DNA from: Candidatus Aminicenantota bacterium
GTDB taxonomy: Bacteria; Acidobacteriota; Aminicenantia; UBA2199
NCBI GenBank assembly: GCA_023137075.1
Contig: JAGLQA010000279.1
Coordinates: 1 to 14,988 of the forward strand
Reading direction: 5' to 3'
Length of the DNA: 14,988 bases
Within the stretch, counting starts at the first letter, position 1. Every line of letters starts with the position of its first letter. Under the pieces are notes generated by a model. That model made no database searches. It saw nothing but the letters and a program-made list of their open reading frames with translations, and was not told where the DNA came from. Positions 14,807 through 14,988 of this stretch are shown here, in pieces. The translations under genes were made by a program, and so were the position numbers.

Positions 14807-14893
14807 GAGTAACAAAAGTTGGAAGAAAATTGCTTATGCCATTTTGGATTTAATCGCCCGTCCGTGAATTGACCTGCCGTGACTCATCTCTCT

Positions 14894-14976
14894 AAAATTT
14901 CAAACTCACTGCGCCGAATCCACCCACCTATTTTTGATCTATGTGGATTTCGGCTTCGCTCAAACAGTGAAATTTT
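14894..14976. repeat. Nested imperfect inverted repeat
   Basis: Outer arms AAAATTTCA (14894-14902) and TGAAATTTT (14968-14976) are exact complements. Inside them CACTG (14907-14911) pairs with CAGTG (14965-14969), sharing bases with the outer arm. The strongest arm is GCCGAATCCAC (14913-14923) against GTGGATTTCGGC (14943-14954), 11 bp with one bulged base and a 19-nt loop. No T-run follows on either strand to mark it as a terminator. Such nested palindromes are typical of dispersed intergenic repeats or small non-autonomous elements; copy number cannot be judged here. Confidence 0.55.
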
Positions 14977-14988
14977 ACCCCTGAAAAA

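Larger units (their letters stand above)
14609..14988. other. Gene-free right edge
   Basis: About 380 bases without a convincing gene. It holds the nested inverted repeat, the possible promoter and the hairpin leader listed separately. On the minus strand one frame is open from the window edge through the repeat to a TGA at 14886-14884 (34 codons, with no start inside the window). It could be the 3' end of an upstream gene but has no recognisable domain. Confidence 0.5.

Noticed and set aside
14834..14887. 17-codon minus-strand frame starting at ATG 14887
   Set aside because: Too short, no family match, and it lies next to a repeat; nothing supports translation.
1..14988. CRISPR array, tRNA, rRNA or transposase
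   Set aside because: No regularly spaced direct repeats, no cloverleaf or rRNA-like conserved segments, and no DDE or serine/tyrosine recombinase motifs were seen in any long frame.

Overview
The window reads as chromosomal sequence from a diderm (Gram-negative) bacterium of moderate-to-low G+C (about 40 % by eye, not counted). All 15 genes lie on the minus strand, so transcription runs from high to low coordinates. The set combines a complete Tol-Pal system, a GWxTD-domain protein, an MglA-type GTPase and a SpoIIE/STAS regulatory pair. GWxTD proteins are typical of Acidobacteriota/Aminicenantes-like lineages and some relatives of Bacteroidota. My best guess is Aminicenantes or a neighbouring group; this is inference, as the window holds no rRNA or other phylogenetic marker.

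Layout, in direction of transcription. (1) 14988-14609: about 380 bases without a gene, holding a nested inverted repeat, a possible promoter and a leader with three potential hairpins. (2) 14605-13922: an unknown four-helix membrane protein. (3) 13850-11736: a secreted GWxTD/TPR protein whose promoter appears to place transcription start on the ATG. Next come a single-domain STAS protein (11718-11419) and a receiver-HATPase-SpoIIE phosphatase (11273-9570), which together look like a partner-switching regulatory module. (4) 9504-6248: tolQ, tolR, a tolA/tonB-like gene and tolB, tightly packed. (5) 6180-49: pal and cpoB, preceded by their own consensus-like promoter, then ssb, an MglA-like GTPase with a long acidic tail, and three envelope genes: an unrecognised secreted protein, a membrane-anchored family 5 solute-binding-like protein, and a small outer-membrane barrel.

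How they work together. TolQ-TolR-TolA form the energised inner-membrane motor, TolB is periplasmic, Pal ties the outer membrane to peptidoglycan, and CpoB is the usual periplasmic partner. The genes after cpoB run without a visible terminator, with gaps of 3-11 nt or overlaps of 4-11 nt. They are therefore probably co-expressed with pal, which makes this an envelope-maintenance operon carrying ssb and a small GTPase inside it. The STAS/phosphatase pair just upstream of tolQ could link signal input to an anti-sigma-type output. No cognate sigma factor or separate kinase is visible here.

No tRNA, rRNA, CRISPR array, transposase or prophage gene was seen. The points most worth following up are the three-domain phosphatase with its STAS partner, the GTPase without an adjacent MglB, the possible leaderless GWxTD gene, and the structured region at the right edge.
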